From: Apostichopus japonicus
Lineage: Eukaryota > Echinodermata > Holothuroidea > Aspidochirotida > Stichopodidae
Length of the DNA stretch: 60,000 bases
Reading direction: 5' to 3'
NCBI RefSeq assembly: GCF_037975245.1
Contig: NC_092570.1
Location: forward strand, 8,309,001 to 8,369,000
Position numbers and translations under genes: made by a program. The notes under the pieces are model-generated. The model saw only the letters and a list, made by a program, of their open reading frames with translations. It was not told the DNA's origin and searched no databases. Position 1 is the first letter of the stretch, and each line of letters opens with the position of its first letter. This document shows positions 48,001 to 52,690 of the stretch, piece after piece.

Positions 48001-49740
48001 TGTCCTAATATGGTACACCAATTGGTACATCTATCCTAGTATGGTGCAGTAATGTATACATGTCCTAGTATGGTGCACCACTTGGTACATCCATCCAAGT
48101 ATGATGCAGCACTTTATACATCTGTCCCAGTATGGTACACCACTTGGTACATCTGTCCTAGTATGGTGCAGTACTTTATACATGTCCTAGTATGGTGCAC
48201 CACTTGGTACATCCATCCAAGTATGATGCAGCACTTTATACATCTGTCCTAGCATGGTGTACCACTTAATACATCTGTCCTAATATGGTGCACCAATTGG
48301 TACATCTGTCCTAGTATGATGCAGCACTTTATACATCTGTCCTAGTAAAGTGCACCACGTTGTACATGTCCCAGTATTGTGGTACACCACTTGGTACATC
48401 TGTCCCAGTATGGTGGTACACCACTTGGTACAACTGTCCCATTATGGGGGTACACCCCTTGGTACATCTATCCCAGTATGATGCACCACTTGGTACAACT
48501 GTTCCAGTATGGTGGTACACACCTTGGTACATCTGTCCCAGTATGGTGGTATACCCCTTGCTATAATCTGTCCCAATATAATGTACCATGTGGTACCAAT
48601 AAAGCATGCTTAGTTTGTTAAGCTTTGTTTTAAATACTCCAAGATTACTCTTTTGGTTAAGTTTAAGAAAGAAGTAACTTCTTCCTGATCAGTTTGGTTT
48701 CTTGGTCAAATTGTAGACTTTGTAGCATACTTAAAGACTAGAAAGCAATTCAATTATGTATGTATTGCACTGACATCATAGTATTGCTAATGGAATGTTC
48801 CTCATTTGTTTACCCAGGATGGCTACCCCCTTGCCAGTTTACCTCTCTTGGGATACACCATTACACAGCCAGGGGAGGAAGATGAAATCAACAAAGACTA
48901 TGTCTTCAAGCTTCAGTTCAAGACTCATGTTTACTTCTTCAGAGCGGAGAGCGAATACACTTTCTACAGGTGAGACCAAGATTGCTTTTCGTTTGACATT
49001 TTGCAGCTGTCAAAGCTTTTGGTGTAGATGTATAGGCGTAGGAGGCGGGGTTGGGGGCTGCAGCCCCCCCCCCCCCCATGGAATATCTTTGTGAAAATTC
49101 GGGAAATATGCTGAGAATTGTTCGGGCACCTACTGAAAGAAAAATAAATTGCAATGTGTTTTTCAATGGTTAAACTTATATTATTAAGATCATTATTATT
49201 GTAACAACTTCCCCAAAAATGGCAAATGATTGTATTTAATTGGCATGCGATGTAATAACCCACATATGCCTATATGTTACAGCCCCCCCCCCAAATTAAA
49301 TTGGGCTCCTACACCGAAGTGTAGATGTATCCTTGTTGTGTTGCTGGTAGCATTGATTGAAATGATTCTTGGTTGTGAAAAACATTAAAACGGGCATGTA
49401 AATTGTGAAGCACTCACAAATGACAGTTGTTTGTAGATAGCTAATCACTAATGATATTAAAGGCAGGAATATGAAAATCCTTCTGCGGCGATGTGCAAAG
49501 TTGCTGGTTTTATACATGTGTAATTTTAAATGCTGAAATGTCTAGACAATTGTAGAAGTTACTGGTATTGTGATTATTATTGTATTTTTTATTTAATGCA
49601 CATGGTATTTCCAATTGTCATTGTATATGAGAAGGTGGCTGTGGTTTTTCTTAATTTTTTTATATTTTTTTTATCTACCCGTTAGATGGATGGAAGTGCT
49701 GAAGACCGCAACATATAGCAGTAAGGTAGAAGAATCCTGA
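1..49740 (+). CDS. FARP: FARP-family FERM-RhoGEF-PH-PH protein, 21 exons, N-terminus outside window
   Basis: Spliced span of 21 exons: 1-62, 8914-9011, 13866-13989, 15069-15312, 17307-17470, 19098-19160, 20935-21295, 25231-26608, 36750-36856, 37250-37339, 37839-37969, 41565-41833, 42190-42240, 42629-42759, 43472-43630, 44774-44887, 45307-45361, 46097-46260, 47166-47273, 48818-48969, 49686-49740. They total 4080 nt and stay in frame through every junction to TGA at 49738. Visible residues: FERM F2 about 10-110, F3 about 111-215, FA segment 216-252, disordered acidic/Ser linker 253-867, DH about 873-1088, PH1 about 1092-1197, PH2 about 1257-1350. Vertebrate FARP1/FARP2 share this order and are about 1050 residues; this protein is longer because of the linker. 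Known role of the family: exchange factor for Rac/Cdc42-type GTPases at the membrane, acting with plexins and in neurite and synapse development. The function here is inferred from homology. FARP1 and FARP2 cannot be told apart and the gene is probably a single invertebrate orthologue. Confidence 0.95.
3551..3948. repeat. Two direct copies of a ~100-bp block about 300 bp apart
   Basis: Bases 3551-3648 and 3851-3948 share gaattcat, then agacatatacatcttaag or a close match, then agagttcataat, then an aattaaaataaggttg 3' end. The copies are diverged. They may be the two ends of a short LTR-like or composite insertion, or a simple local duplication. No target-site duplication was found. Confidence 0.6.
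5310..6075. repeat. Minisatellite, degenerate units of about 60-120 bp
   Basis: Variants of 'gcaatttgccttagtgtcc', 'ttcaatattgccaccata', 'cctcacataactta' and 'ttactgactgggtgg' recur across about 770 bp. Unit length and divergence vary. Open frames inside it on both strands are by-products of the repetition. Confidence 0.85.
7423..8769. mobile_element. Non-autonomous hAT-like DNA transposon with 8-bp TSD
   Basis: Ends are perfect 9-bp inverted repeats: tagtgttgc at 7423-7431 and gcaacacta at 8761-8769. It is flanked by identical 8-bp duplications TACATGTC at 7415-7422 and 8770-8777. Both subterminal regions are packed with CCGATATCGG-like palindromic repeats (7434-7515 and 8656-8745). An 8-bp target duplication with a (C/T)AGTG-type end is the hAT superfamily signature. 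No transposase frame is seen in the 1347 bp, so it would need transposase supplied in trans. It lies 144 bp upstream of exon 2. Confidence 0.9.
8914..9011 (+). CDS. FARP: FARP exon 2: FERM F2 lobe
   Basis: Acceptor ttttttacag|a and donor aag|gtgagt. It encodes [18 protein letters not shown] and continues to ASYILQ, the helical F2 core. The YLF.LQ.K.DL..GRL pattern is typical of FERM F2 in FARP and protein 4.1. Phase 2 in, phase 1 out; it joins exon 1 through a split Lys codon. Confidence 0.97.
9012..13865 (+). other. FARP intron 2 (4.85 kb)
   Basis: AT-rich sequence with poly-A and poly-T tracts (for example 11512-11529 and 12590-12599). I see no exon, transposon ends or tandem array that I can support. 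Frames of 60-104 codons here lack family similarity. Confidence 0.7.
13866..13989 (+). CDS. FARP: FARP exon 3: FERM F2 lobe
   Basis: Acceptor tttttcag|ct and donor at|gtaagt. It encodes [17 protein letters not shown], then FRFVPNQQ and IQEYHKNH, the variable middle and later helices of F2 as in FARP (AE.GDY...H..). Phase 1 in, phase 2 out. Confidence 0.96.
13990..15068 (+). other. FARP intron 3 with degenerate repeat and palindrome
   Basis: Bases about 14690-14960 hold degenerate copies of 'aaggagtgccatgtaggtat'. A perfect 22-bp palindrome, tacacctctac/gtagaggtgta, lies at 14982-15003, 65 bp before exon 4. No coding signal is seen. Confidence 0.7.
15069..15312 (+). CDS. FARP: FARP exon 4: end of FERM F2 and most of F3
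   Basis: Encodes [20 protein letters not shown], then [24 protein letters not shown] and [20 protein letters not shown]. This is the junction of F2 with the PH/PTB-like F3 lobe and matches vertebrate FARP closely, including the [13 protein letters not shown] block. The acceptor is ccacag|ag (phase 2 in) and the donor ttt|gtaagt (phase 0 out). Confidence 0.98.
15313..17306 (+). other. FARP intron 4 (2.0 kb)
   Basis: The first 800 bp are a minisatellite (15340-16135, listed separately). The remaining 1.2 kb shows no gene, element ends or array. Confidence 0.8.
15340..16135. repeat. Minisatellite with alternating 50- and 65-bp units
   Basis: The core 'tgttcaatatgccacgcacc' is followed by attaaaagcaacatttag. 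Starts at 15341, 15391, 15441, 15506, 15556 and 15621 give spacings of 50, 50, 65, 50 and 65. The 65-bp form adds a segment containing aatagtgcaagttaccgt. The 50+65 pair forms a 115-bp higher-order unit. The array begins only 28 bp after the exon 4 donor. Confidence 0.92.
17307..17470 (+). CDS. FARP: FARP exon 5: end of F3 and start of FERM-adjacent segment
   Basis: Encodes [20 protein letters not shown], then [13 protein letters not shown], the final F3 helix with the universally conserved WK.CVEHH.FFRL, and then SRGSTFRF, the FA start. The acceptor is tccag|g and the donor ttag|gtcagt (phase 2). The 3' end and donor lie inside a local tandem duplication (17449-17664). Confidence 0.97.
17449..17664. 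repeat. ~111-bp tandem duplication covering exon 5 end and its splice donor
   Basis: Copy 1 starts gaggctccaccttta at 17449. Copy 2 starts gaggcctcaccttta at 17560. Each contains aggtcagtaaagcatatata and gggtttacgtaaacct and ends in ataactgaat. Copy 2 repeats the last coding bases and the donor AG|GTCAGT inside the intron. Extending exon 5 to copy 2 would meet an in-frame TAA ten codons into the intron, so only the first donor keeps the reading frame. Confidence 0.9.
17471..19097 (+). other. FARP intron 5
   Basis: Begins with the second copy of the duplication above. Then 17670-18000 holds degenerate repeats of 'ggtcttcataatatgaggtt'. Bases 18271-18813 are open for 180 codons on the - strand and 140 on the + strand, but neither resembles a complete domain. 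Confidence 0.7.
19098..19160 (+). CDS. FARP: FARP exon 6: FERM-adjacent (FA) segment
   Basis: A 63-nt exon too short for ordinary ORF calls. The acceptor is cttttcag|c and the donor gag|gtaagc. With the split Ser codon from exon 5 it reads [20 protein letters not shown], the FRFSG.TQKQ signature that follows F3 in FARP and 4.1 proteins. Phase 2 in and out, so it could be skipped without a frameshift. Confidence 0.93.
19161..20934 (+). other. FARP intron 6
   Basis: Contains an 18-base G homopolymer at 19615-19632 and T/C-rich sequence at 20240-20420. No other exon or element was seen. Confidence 0.7.
20935..21295 (+). CDS. FARP: FARP exon 7: disordered Ser/Thr-rich linker
   Basis: Acceptor cctgtttag|t and donor gaa|gtaagt; 361 nt, phase 2 to 0. 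The frame is fixed by exons 6 and 8. It encodes [20 protein letters not shown], then poly-Ser/Pro/Thr stretches ([14 protein letters not shown]) and [18 protein letters not shown]. It has marked coding GC content compared with flanking introns. It belongs to the linker between FA and DH, which is poorly conserved in FARP proteins. Several SP/TP sites could be phosphorylated (inference). Confidence 0.88.
21680..22383. repeat. 30/36-bp minisatellite with a GAATTC in most units
   Basis: Units are variants of gagtacaagtagaattcc followed by cctaagtggtat. The 36-bp form adds gagtaa. About 20 copies are present. Because 36 and 30 are multiples of three, both strands stay open and give repetitive peptides. 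These are repeat artefacts rather than genes. Confidence 0.93.
22530..23275. repeat. Minisatellite around 'aaacttgtctgcaagcta'
   Basis: Repeated blocks of 'gaattaaaacttgtctgcaa', 'ctaggtatatgactattat' and 'ctggttatatacttatg' alternate with 'ctcttatcgggatatgcc' across about 750 bp. Unit length varies (about 55-120 bp). Confidence 0.9.
24415..24935. repeat. ~60-bp minisatellite containing GGATCC
   Basis: About eight copies of 'aaaggacactaaacttaaag' plus 'gacgctatgggaagggatcc' plus 'gttggggtacggtaacac'. The 3' copies are more diverged. Confidence 0.92.
25231..26608 (+). CDS. FARP: FARP exon 8: very large acidic/Ser-rich linker exon
   Basis: A 1378-nt exon (459 codons) with acceptor cgtctttag|g and donor aaaag|gtgagc; phase 0 in, phase 1 out. 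It encodes a low-complexity linker rich in Ser, Asp and Glu. Features include a basic patch ([10 protein letters not shown]), a possible short helix or coiled segment near '[20 protein letters not shown]', a cluster of SP sites ([15 protein letters not shown]), acidic-Ser repeats ([11 protein letters not shown]) and an Asp-6 run from six GAT codons at 26581-26598. The long open frame, high CpG and codon regularity support coding. No recognised domain is present. It corresponds to the FERM-DH linker, far shorter in vertebrate FARP. The frame stays open past the donor to a stop at 26749-26751. Confidence 0.93.
26609..26751 (+). CDS. Alternative 3' extension of exon 8 (FERM-only isoform, candidate)
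   Basis: If the exon 8 donor is not used, the frame continues for 47 residues (including [19 protein letters not shown] and ending SANSDDFD) to TAA at 26749. The composition stays acidic and Ser/Pro-rich like exon 8. The product would keep FERM and linker but lack DH and both PH domains. AATAAA signals follow at 27874 and 28708. Whether it is transcribed cannot be known from sequence; a 47-codon open run could be chance. Confidence 0.35.
27874..27879 (+). terminator. Possible poly(A) signal for exon 8 read-through transcript
   Basis: Canonical AATAAA about 1.1 kb after the alternative stop at 26751. A second AATAAA lies at 28708-28713. Hexamers are common in AT-rich DNA, so this is weak support. 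Confidence 0.2.
27935..28265. repeat. Minisatellite 'aatcccttaaaagagggtt'
   Basis: About thirteen units of 17-30 bp are variations on aatcccttaaaagagggtt and gatcccttaaaagacagtt joined by C-rich spacers. Confidence 0.92.
33750..33850. repeat. Short minisatellite 'gtagtggaatgggt'
   Basis: Six to seven copies of a 14-15 bp unit. The - strand open frames over it (His/Pro/Thr repeats) are artefacts. Confidence 0.85.
35938..36170 (+). CDS. Candidate alternative FARP cassette exon with FA-like motif
   Basis: The acceptor is aactcttttatcaccag|c and the donor ataaag|gtaagt, which is strong. The exon is 233 nt, phase 2 in and phase 1 out, followed by an in-frame stop 14 nt past the donor. Phase 2 entry fits exon 5 or exon 6, and phase 1 exit fits exon 9, so it could replace exons 7 and 8. 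It encodes a basic peptide with [12 protein letters not shown], resembling the FARP FA motif FRYSG.TQKQ with one gap. The rest (for example [17 protein letters not shown]) is not recognised. It does not fit after exon 8 (phase 1 out), so it is not part of the main transcript as modelled. It could be chance. Confidence 0.3.
36750..36856 (+). CDS. FARP: FARP exon 9: linker before DH
   Basis: Acceptor ttctgtgtag|g and donor aag|gtaaaa; phase 1 in, 0 out. With the split Gly it reads [20 protein letters not shown], then [10 protein letters not shown]. It bridges the acidic linker and the DH domain, like the short Ser/Pro and charged stretch before DH in vertebrate FARP. Confidence 0.85.
36857..37249 (+). 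other. FARP intron 9 (393 bp)
   Basis: AT-rich, with the pyrimidine tract ttttttccccttct before the exon 10 acceptor. Nothing else was seen. Confidence 0.8.
37250..37339 (+). CDS. FARP: FARP exon 10: DH domain CR1
   Basis: Encodes [20 protein letters not shown] and then LEVIVV, the first DH helix (conserved region 1). The invariant Glu of [11 protein letters not shown] contacts GTPase switch I in Dbl-family factors. Acceptor caacag|c, donor gtg|gtacgg, phase 0 on both sides. Confidence 0.98.
37340..37838 (+). other. FARP intron 10 (499 bp)
   Basis: Contains a 14-base C run at 37712-37725 and the strong tract ctctttctctcctgtag at the acceptor. No other feature. Confidence 0.8.
37839..37969 (+). 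CDS. FARP: FARP exon 11: DH domain helices
   Basis: Encodes WFRAAANEV, then [20 protein letters not shown] and QRLTS, the region in which DH domains carry the 'LF.N..PI...H..FL..LE' pattern. Phase 0 in, phase 2 out through a split Trp codon. Confidence 0.98.
37970..41564 (+). other. FARP intron 11 (3.6 kb)
   Basis: Holds four C5 runs separated by single A at 38882-38904 (a G-quadruplex pattern on the - strand), T-rich tracts near 38760-38820 and 39000-39075, and a TATATG-rich stretch at 41515-41552 just before the exon 12 acceptor. No coding exon is supported. Confidence 0.75.
41565..41833 (+). CDS. FARP: FARP exon 12: DH domain core incl. CR3
   Basis: Encodes [20 protein letters not shown], then [20 protein letters not shown] and [11 protein letters not shown]. 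The [13 protein letters not shown] segment is the CR3 helix forming the GTPase-binding face. It is nearly identical to vertebrate FARP. Phase 2 in, phase 1 out. Confidence 0.98.
41834..42189 (+). other. FARP intron 12 (356 bp)
   Basis: AT-rich; a 38-bp stretch near the start (tacatattgatatgtaatg and after) recurs in similar form near 41960. The acceptor tract is ttttttttcttcag. Confidence 0.75.
42190..42240 (+). CDS. FARP: FARP exon 13: DH micro-exon
   Basis: A 51-nt exon with acceptor tttcttcag|ga and donor aaag|gtaaga. With the split Arg codon it reads [17 protein letters not shown], matching the DH loop (HYSPGH.DY.DC) of vertebrate FARP. Phase 1 in and out; skipping it would keep the frame but break DH. 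Confidence 0.95.
42241..42628 (+). other. FARP intron 13 (388 bp)
   Basis: Pyrimidine-rich block at 42386-42500 (C-rich). No other feature. Confidence 0.8.
42629..42759 (+). CDS. FARP: FARP exon 14: C-terminal DH helix
   Basis: Encodes [20 protein letters not shown], then [19 protein letters not shown]. This is the long last DH helix and the DH-PH1 joint ([10 protein letters not shown] is conserved in FARP). Phase 1 in, phase 0 out. Confidence 0.98.
42760..43471 (+). other. FARP intron 14 (712 bp)
   Basis: Contains a tandem duplication around 42880-42935 (tttgactcactctcatag / tttgattctctctcacag with a G run). No exon is supported. Confidence 0.75.
43472..43630 (+). CDS. FARP: FARP exon 15: PH1, strands 1-4
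   Basis: Encodes [20 protein letters not shown], then [15 protein letters not shown]. The pattern (EG.L.K......R..FLF.D.LLY) is the start of a PH domain and matches FARP PH1. Phase 0 on both sides. Confidence 0.98.
43631..44773 (+). other. FARP intron 15 (1.1 kb)
   Basis: A short repeat of 'gatattgtacttgttatatt' lies at 43938-44005. Otherwise unremarkable. Confidence 0.75.
44774..44887 (+). CDS. FARP: FARP exon 16: PH1, strands 5-7 and start of C-terminal helix
   Basis: Encodes [20 protein letters not shown], then KDRWM. The Trp is the invariant Trp of the PH C-terminal helix. Acceptor gatgtag|a, donor tcg|gtaagt, phase 0 on both sides. Confidence 0.97.
44888..45306 (+). other. FARP intron 16 (419 bp)
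   Basis: Short TAG-repeat tract at about 44994-45008. No other feature. Confidence 0.8.
45307..45361 (+). CDS. FARP: FARP exon 17: end of PH1 helix
   Basis: A 55-nt exon with acceptor tttcatcag|g and donor gtca|gtaagt. It reads [18 protein letters not shown] plus one base and completes the PH1 helix (W...L..AI pattern). Phase 0 in, phase 1 out. Confidence 0.93.
45362..46096 (+). other. FARP intron 17 (735 bp)
   Basis: No repeats, elements or extra exons recognised. Confidence 0.75.
46097..46260 (+). CDS. FARP: FARP exon 18: PH1-PH2 linker
   Basis: Encodes [20 protein letters not shown], then [20 protein letters not shown]. The HRANTT..VCW.RNTSVS block is conserved in vertebrate FARP between the two PH domains, which makes the assignment secure. 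Phase 1 in, phase 0 out. Confidence 0.97.
46261..47165 (+). other. FARP intron 18 (905 bp)
   Basis: More than half of it is a 474-bp hAT-like insertion (46313-46786). The remainder is unremarkable. Confidence 0.85.
46313..46786. mobile_element. Short hAT-like MITE with 8-bp TSD
   Basis: Perfect 11-bp inverted ends: taaggtgacca at 46313-46323 and tggtcacctta at 46776-46786. These lie between identical 8-bp duplications CTTAATCA at 46305-46312 and 46787-46794. Subterminal GTCCC(C/T)GAT-type repeats are present at both ends. No transposase is present; the 89-codon frame inside it is not credible. It starts 52 bp after the exon 18 donor. Confidence 0.9.
47166..47273 (+). CDS. FARP: FARP exon 19: PH2, first half
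   Basis: Encodes [20 protein letters not shown], then [16 protein letters not shown]. The [30 protein letters not shown] block is almost invariant in FARP. Phase 0 on both sides. Confidence 0.98.
47274..48817 (+). other. FARP intron 19 (1.5 kb)
   Basis: Dominated by the minisatellite at 47400-48600. The ends (47274-47400 and 48600-48817) show nothing else. Confidence 0.85.
47400..48600. repeat. ~30-bp minisatellite with 378-bp higher-order duplication
   Basis: About 40 units vary around 'acatctgtcctagtatggtg' and 'caccacttggt'. Bases 47578-47955 and 47956-48333 look identical by eye (378-bp shift), so a block of about 13 units was duplicated recently. Tyr/Trp/His-rich frames on either strand are artefacts. 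Confidence 0.93.
48818..48969 (+). CDS. FARP: FARP exon 20: PH2, second half
   Basis: Encodes [20 protein letters not shown], then [20 protein letters not shown] and EYTFYR. It matches FARP PH2 ([13 protein letters not shown]..., [18 protein letters not shown]). Phase 0 in, phase 2 out. Confidence 0.98.
48970..49685 (+). other. FARP intron 20 (716 bp)
   Basis: Contains the MITE-like insertion at 49034-49318. Otherwise AT-rich with a long T-rich tract before the acceptor. Confidence 0.8.
49034..49318. mobile_element. MITE-like insertion flanked by 12-bp direct repeats
   Basis: Direct repeats gtgtagatgtat at 49022-49033 and 49319-49330 bracket 285 bp. The termini are imperfect inverted repeats (aggcgtaggaggc... 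and ...gggctcctacacc). Poly-C blocks follow at 49065-49078 and 49283-49292. The family is uncertain. Part of the 12-bp match could belong to the element rather than to the target site. Confidence 0.65.
49686..49740 (+). CDS. FARP: FARP exon 21: last PH2 helix and C-terminus
   Basis: Acceptor ctacccgttag|a. With the split Arg codon it reads [18 protein letters not shown] then TGA at 49738. The R(W)MEV helix end matches the PH2 C-terminal Trp helix of FARP. The tail after PH2 is short, as in the family. Confidence 0.95.
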
Positions 49741-51736
49741 ATTATGGGACGCTGTCATTTTCGAATGAATTGAATAAAGGAGAGATAATTATTGGATGCA
49801 ATGTGGTCACATGACCATTGGTCTTACCACTGCCTTTTAAGAGGACGCCCATCTGCCGGTGGTATTTCGCCAACAATTCAGTTTCTTGAATTTTTCTTCT
49901 GGTGCAGGACTATTCCAATGGCCTCGCCTCTAAGACACTCAACGTTTTTTTTAATTTTTTTTTTTTATCTCATTTCTTGACACGTGCGGTCATTCTTTTT
50001 CTCATTTTCTTAATCTCTTTATTCATTTCAATTTGATTTGAGTCCTACGTCGTCTACCAGCTTACCTTCCCACTGCCAGTCTTCTGTTATTCAAAGAGAC
50101 ATTCCATCTCCACCCCTTCACTCTGGGGTCTGAAGCTAAATCTTTTACCCCCACCCCCCCCCACACCCCTGTCCTCTACCTTTGATGCTGAACCCTTTTA
50201 TTTCATTATTCTTTGATCCTCAACCATTGTATTTCATTCTGAGTCTGAAACTAAGTTCTTTATTATCCTCTCTCTATTCATATCAGCTTTCATGCACACG
50301 GTCTGGTTTACCAAACACTTGAAATATTGCAACCTTAGTTTCTGATGTTTTATATAAATAATTTTTTTTAAATTTTTTTTAAGTCCTGTGTTACATTTTC
50401 TGAGTGTCCTTACTCCAGATTGAATGTTTGCTTTACTGTCCTATAGGTGTATCCCTCTCTACACCTTCAGTGACTAGCCAGAGGATGTGAGGTCCTCCCA
50501 GGAATCACATATCCTCATCCTCAATGGGAGGGGCGAAGATGTAGGGGGGTGGGGGAGACGTGGGGGAAGGTAGCCTGTATGTAGTCACGATGGTATGTAG
50601 TCGTTAGATGGTGTCTGTGTATGGTGAGAGGTTGTATTAACTTGCCAAACTTTGTCATAACCATGGATTTGAAAGCGTTTGTGGTGTTTAGCAAGGAATA
50701 GGAAGCTGTTTTACTTGTACAGTGTGTAATATATGACTTTCTCATTTGTGTATAAAGGAGGTACTTTTGTCTGCATATTTTTAAAAAAACAAAAAACTGA
50801 AAGGTATTTAAAAGAAGACTGCAAAATATAGTTAATAGATGATCCCAGCAGCAGCTTTCACAATGTATTGAAGGACTTGATAGAGCTTTCATTGTAAAAC
50901 AGTTATGAGATTTGTATGAAAGCCTGTAGTTGTCAGTACAAAGACTGTTTGAAAAAAATTGTGATTGATAATTCCTTTGGTATTATTAGCTTTTTTATAA
51001 TAGTAAAAATACAGTCCAGTGTTTAAGAGAAGTTAAATTGGTTTGCAATTATTCAGGATTTATTGTTAGCAGATTTTCATTCTCATGCTAGTGTGGAGTA
51101 CCAATAACTGAGGTAGATTGGTGAGATAAACTGTTTACTATATGCACCCTCTTGAAATATTGATACCCCTCGATGGCAGTTGCCACCAATGAACCAGGAT
51201 TGAATAGCGACGGTGTGTAGCCTGGTTGGGTAGTATTACTCCAAATGGCAGTTGCCACTAGTAACCAGGATGGAACGGTGATATAAAGTGTGACCATATG
51301 TAGCCTCTTGATGGCATTTGCCATCATACAATCAGCTGCTGTAATCATTACCCATTATGGCACTTGCCACAGATTATCAAGGCAAAATGGGGATCACACA
51401 TACTGTGTCCCACTCAATGTATAAAGACTCCACGAGGGGGGATTTGTGACTGATAACTTTGCTGGAGAGTAATCCAAGGTTTAATAATTGCGATGTAAAT
51501 ATATATTACCATATATTATCTTTTACTAGCATGCGTACACCCCCTTCTTGTATTCCTACCAAGTATTTTTATTTTTGATGTTTCCTAGCTATGGAGAACC
51601 TCCTTAAGTCGTGTATTCATTCTTAAGATCTGCTGCTTTAAAAACCAGAGGGAGGAGCAAACTTAATAATAATTTGTTTTCACTTTTTTTTTGTCTTTTT
51701 GTAAAACAAGAAATCATGATCCATGTGTAATACATG
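49741..51736 (+). other. FARP 3' UTR and flank
   Basis: An AATAAA lies at 49773-49778, only 33 nt after the stop. The true 3' end may lie further on and cannot be fixed from sequence. Pyrimidine-rich blocks are found at 50050-50290. Bases 51170-51385 hold degenerate repeats of 'gatggcagttgccac'. No coding frame is supported. Confidence 0.55.
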
Positions 51737-52191
51737 CAAGGGCGGCGGAAGCACTTTTAATCTGGGGGGGCACCGACATCAAAGGGCACTTTGCAGAAAT
51801 TCGATTGGACTGATGTAGCCTTATATTTAGTACCCTTTATAACTCTTATTGTATCATCTTTTTTGCGTATACACATCACTCCATCAACGCCCCCCCCCCA
51901 CCCCTTTCATAGAAAATATGCATACTAGCTCTGCAATATCCAAAGTTGTATGCACGACTATCTGAGCGGAGCGCCACCATTGGTTGGCGCGGAGCGTACA
52001 AGAAAATTTTTGGTTTTACAAACCCCTCAGATGGCCAGAAACGGCCCTTCCCGAGTGTTCATTCCGGTTCCCTGGCCTCTTGCTAACTTGAGACACCTCA
52101 ATTTTTATGTAGAAAAAGGGCACATTTTTAACCCTGAGGAAAAGTGGGGGGGCACGTGCCCCCTGTGCCCCCCCCGGTTCCGCCGCCCTTG
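51737..52191. mobile_element. Short hAT-like MITE with 14-bp TIRs and 8-bp TSD
   Basis: Perfect 14-bp inverted ends: caagggcggcggaa at 51737-51750 and ttccgccgcccttg at 52178-52191. They are flanked by identical 8-bp AATACATG at 51729-51736 and 52192-52199. Internal G7 and C8 tracts near the ends extend the pairing. The 455 bp lack a transposase frame. Confidence 0.92.
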
Positions 52192-52690
52192 AATACATGT
52201 CAACATTAATTAAAATATTCTGTGCTAGATCACTCCAATGATGCTCTCTGCGTGCGAGAAATCAAATCGGGGGGATTTGGAGTGTCAAGTCAGCATCAAT
52301 ATCGATGCATTGTAAATAGAATTGAGACCAGGAAAATAAAACAGCTTGTACGTTTAACAGAATTTTATCCATATCACACCCCTTTTTGGCCTTGCCACAC
52401 CATCTTTCTCTCGCCCCCCCCCCCCCCCACTCCAGTCCAAAGTAGACAAAGTTATCCTGCTTTAAAGATTATTCTTCAAAATTATGACAATAACTTATTT
52501 TTGGTTCCTTGCTTTAGCAAAAGGAACCTATGCAGTCAGGTTGGCGTGTGTGTGTGTGTATGTATGTGTGTATGTATGTATGTATGTATGTATGTGTGTG
52601 TGTGTGTCTGTGACACTTGCTTGGGTACGCTCTATCTCAATAAGGGAATGTTGGATTGAGGCCAAACTTGGACTATAGATCCACCATATG
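52192..52690. other. Intergenic stretch with a TATG/TG microsatellite
   Basis: A C run lies at about 52414-52428, and a (TG)n/(TATG)n microsatellite at 52545-52610. No gene evidence; the 145-codon frame across it is mostly translated microsatellite. Confidence 0.75.

Noticed and set aside
47473-48621. Tyr/Trp/Met-rich frames on both strands in intron 19
   Set aside because: Translated ~30-bp minisatellite; identical peptides at two places reflect the 378-bp duplication.
51950-52198. Overlapping 80- and 60-codon frames on opposite strands
   Set aside because: Inside the 455-bp MITE; created by GC-rich terminal repeats.
52222-52659. 145-codon + strand frame in the FARP 3' flank
   Set aside because: Its end is translated TG/TATG microsatellite (Cys/Val/Met repeats) and the rest has no similarity.
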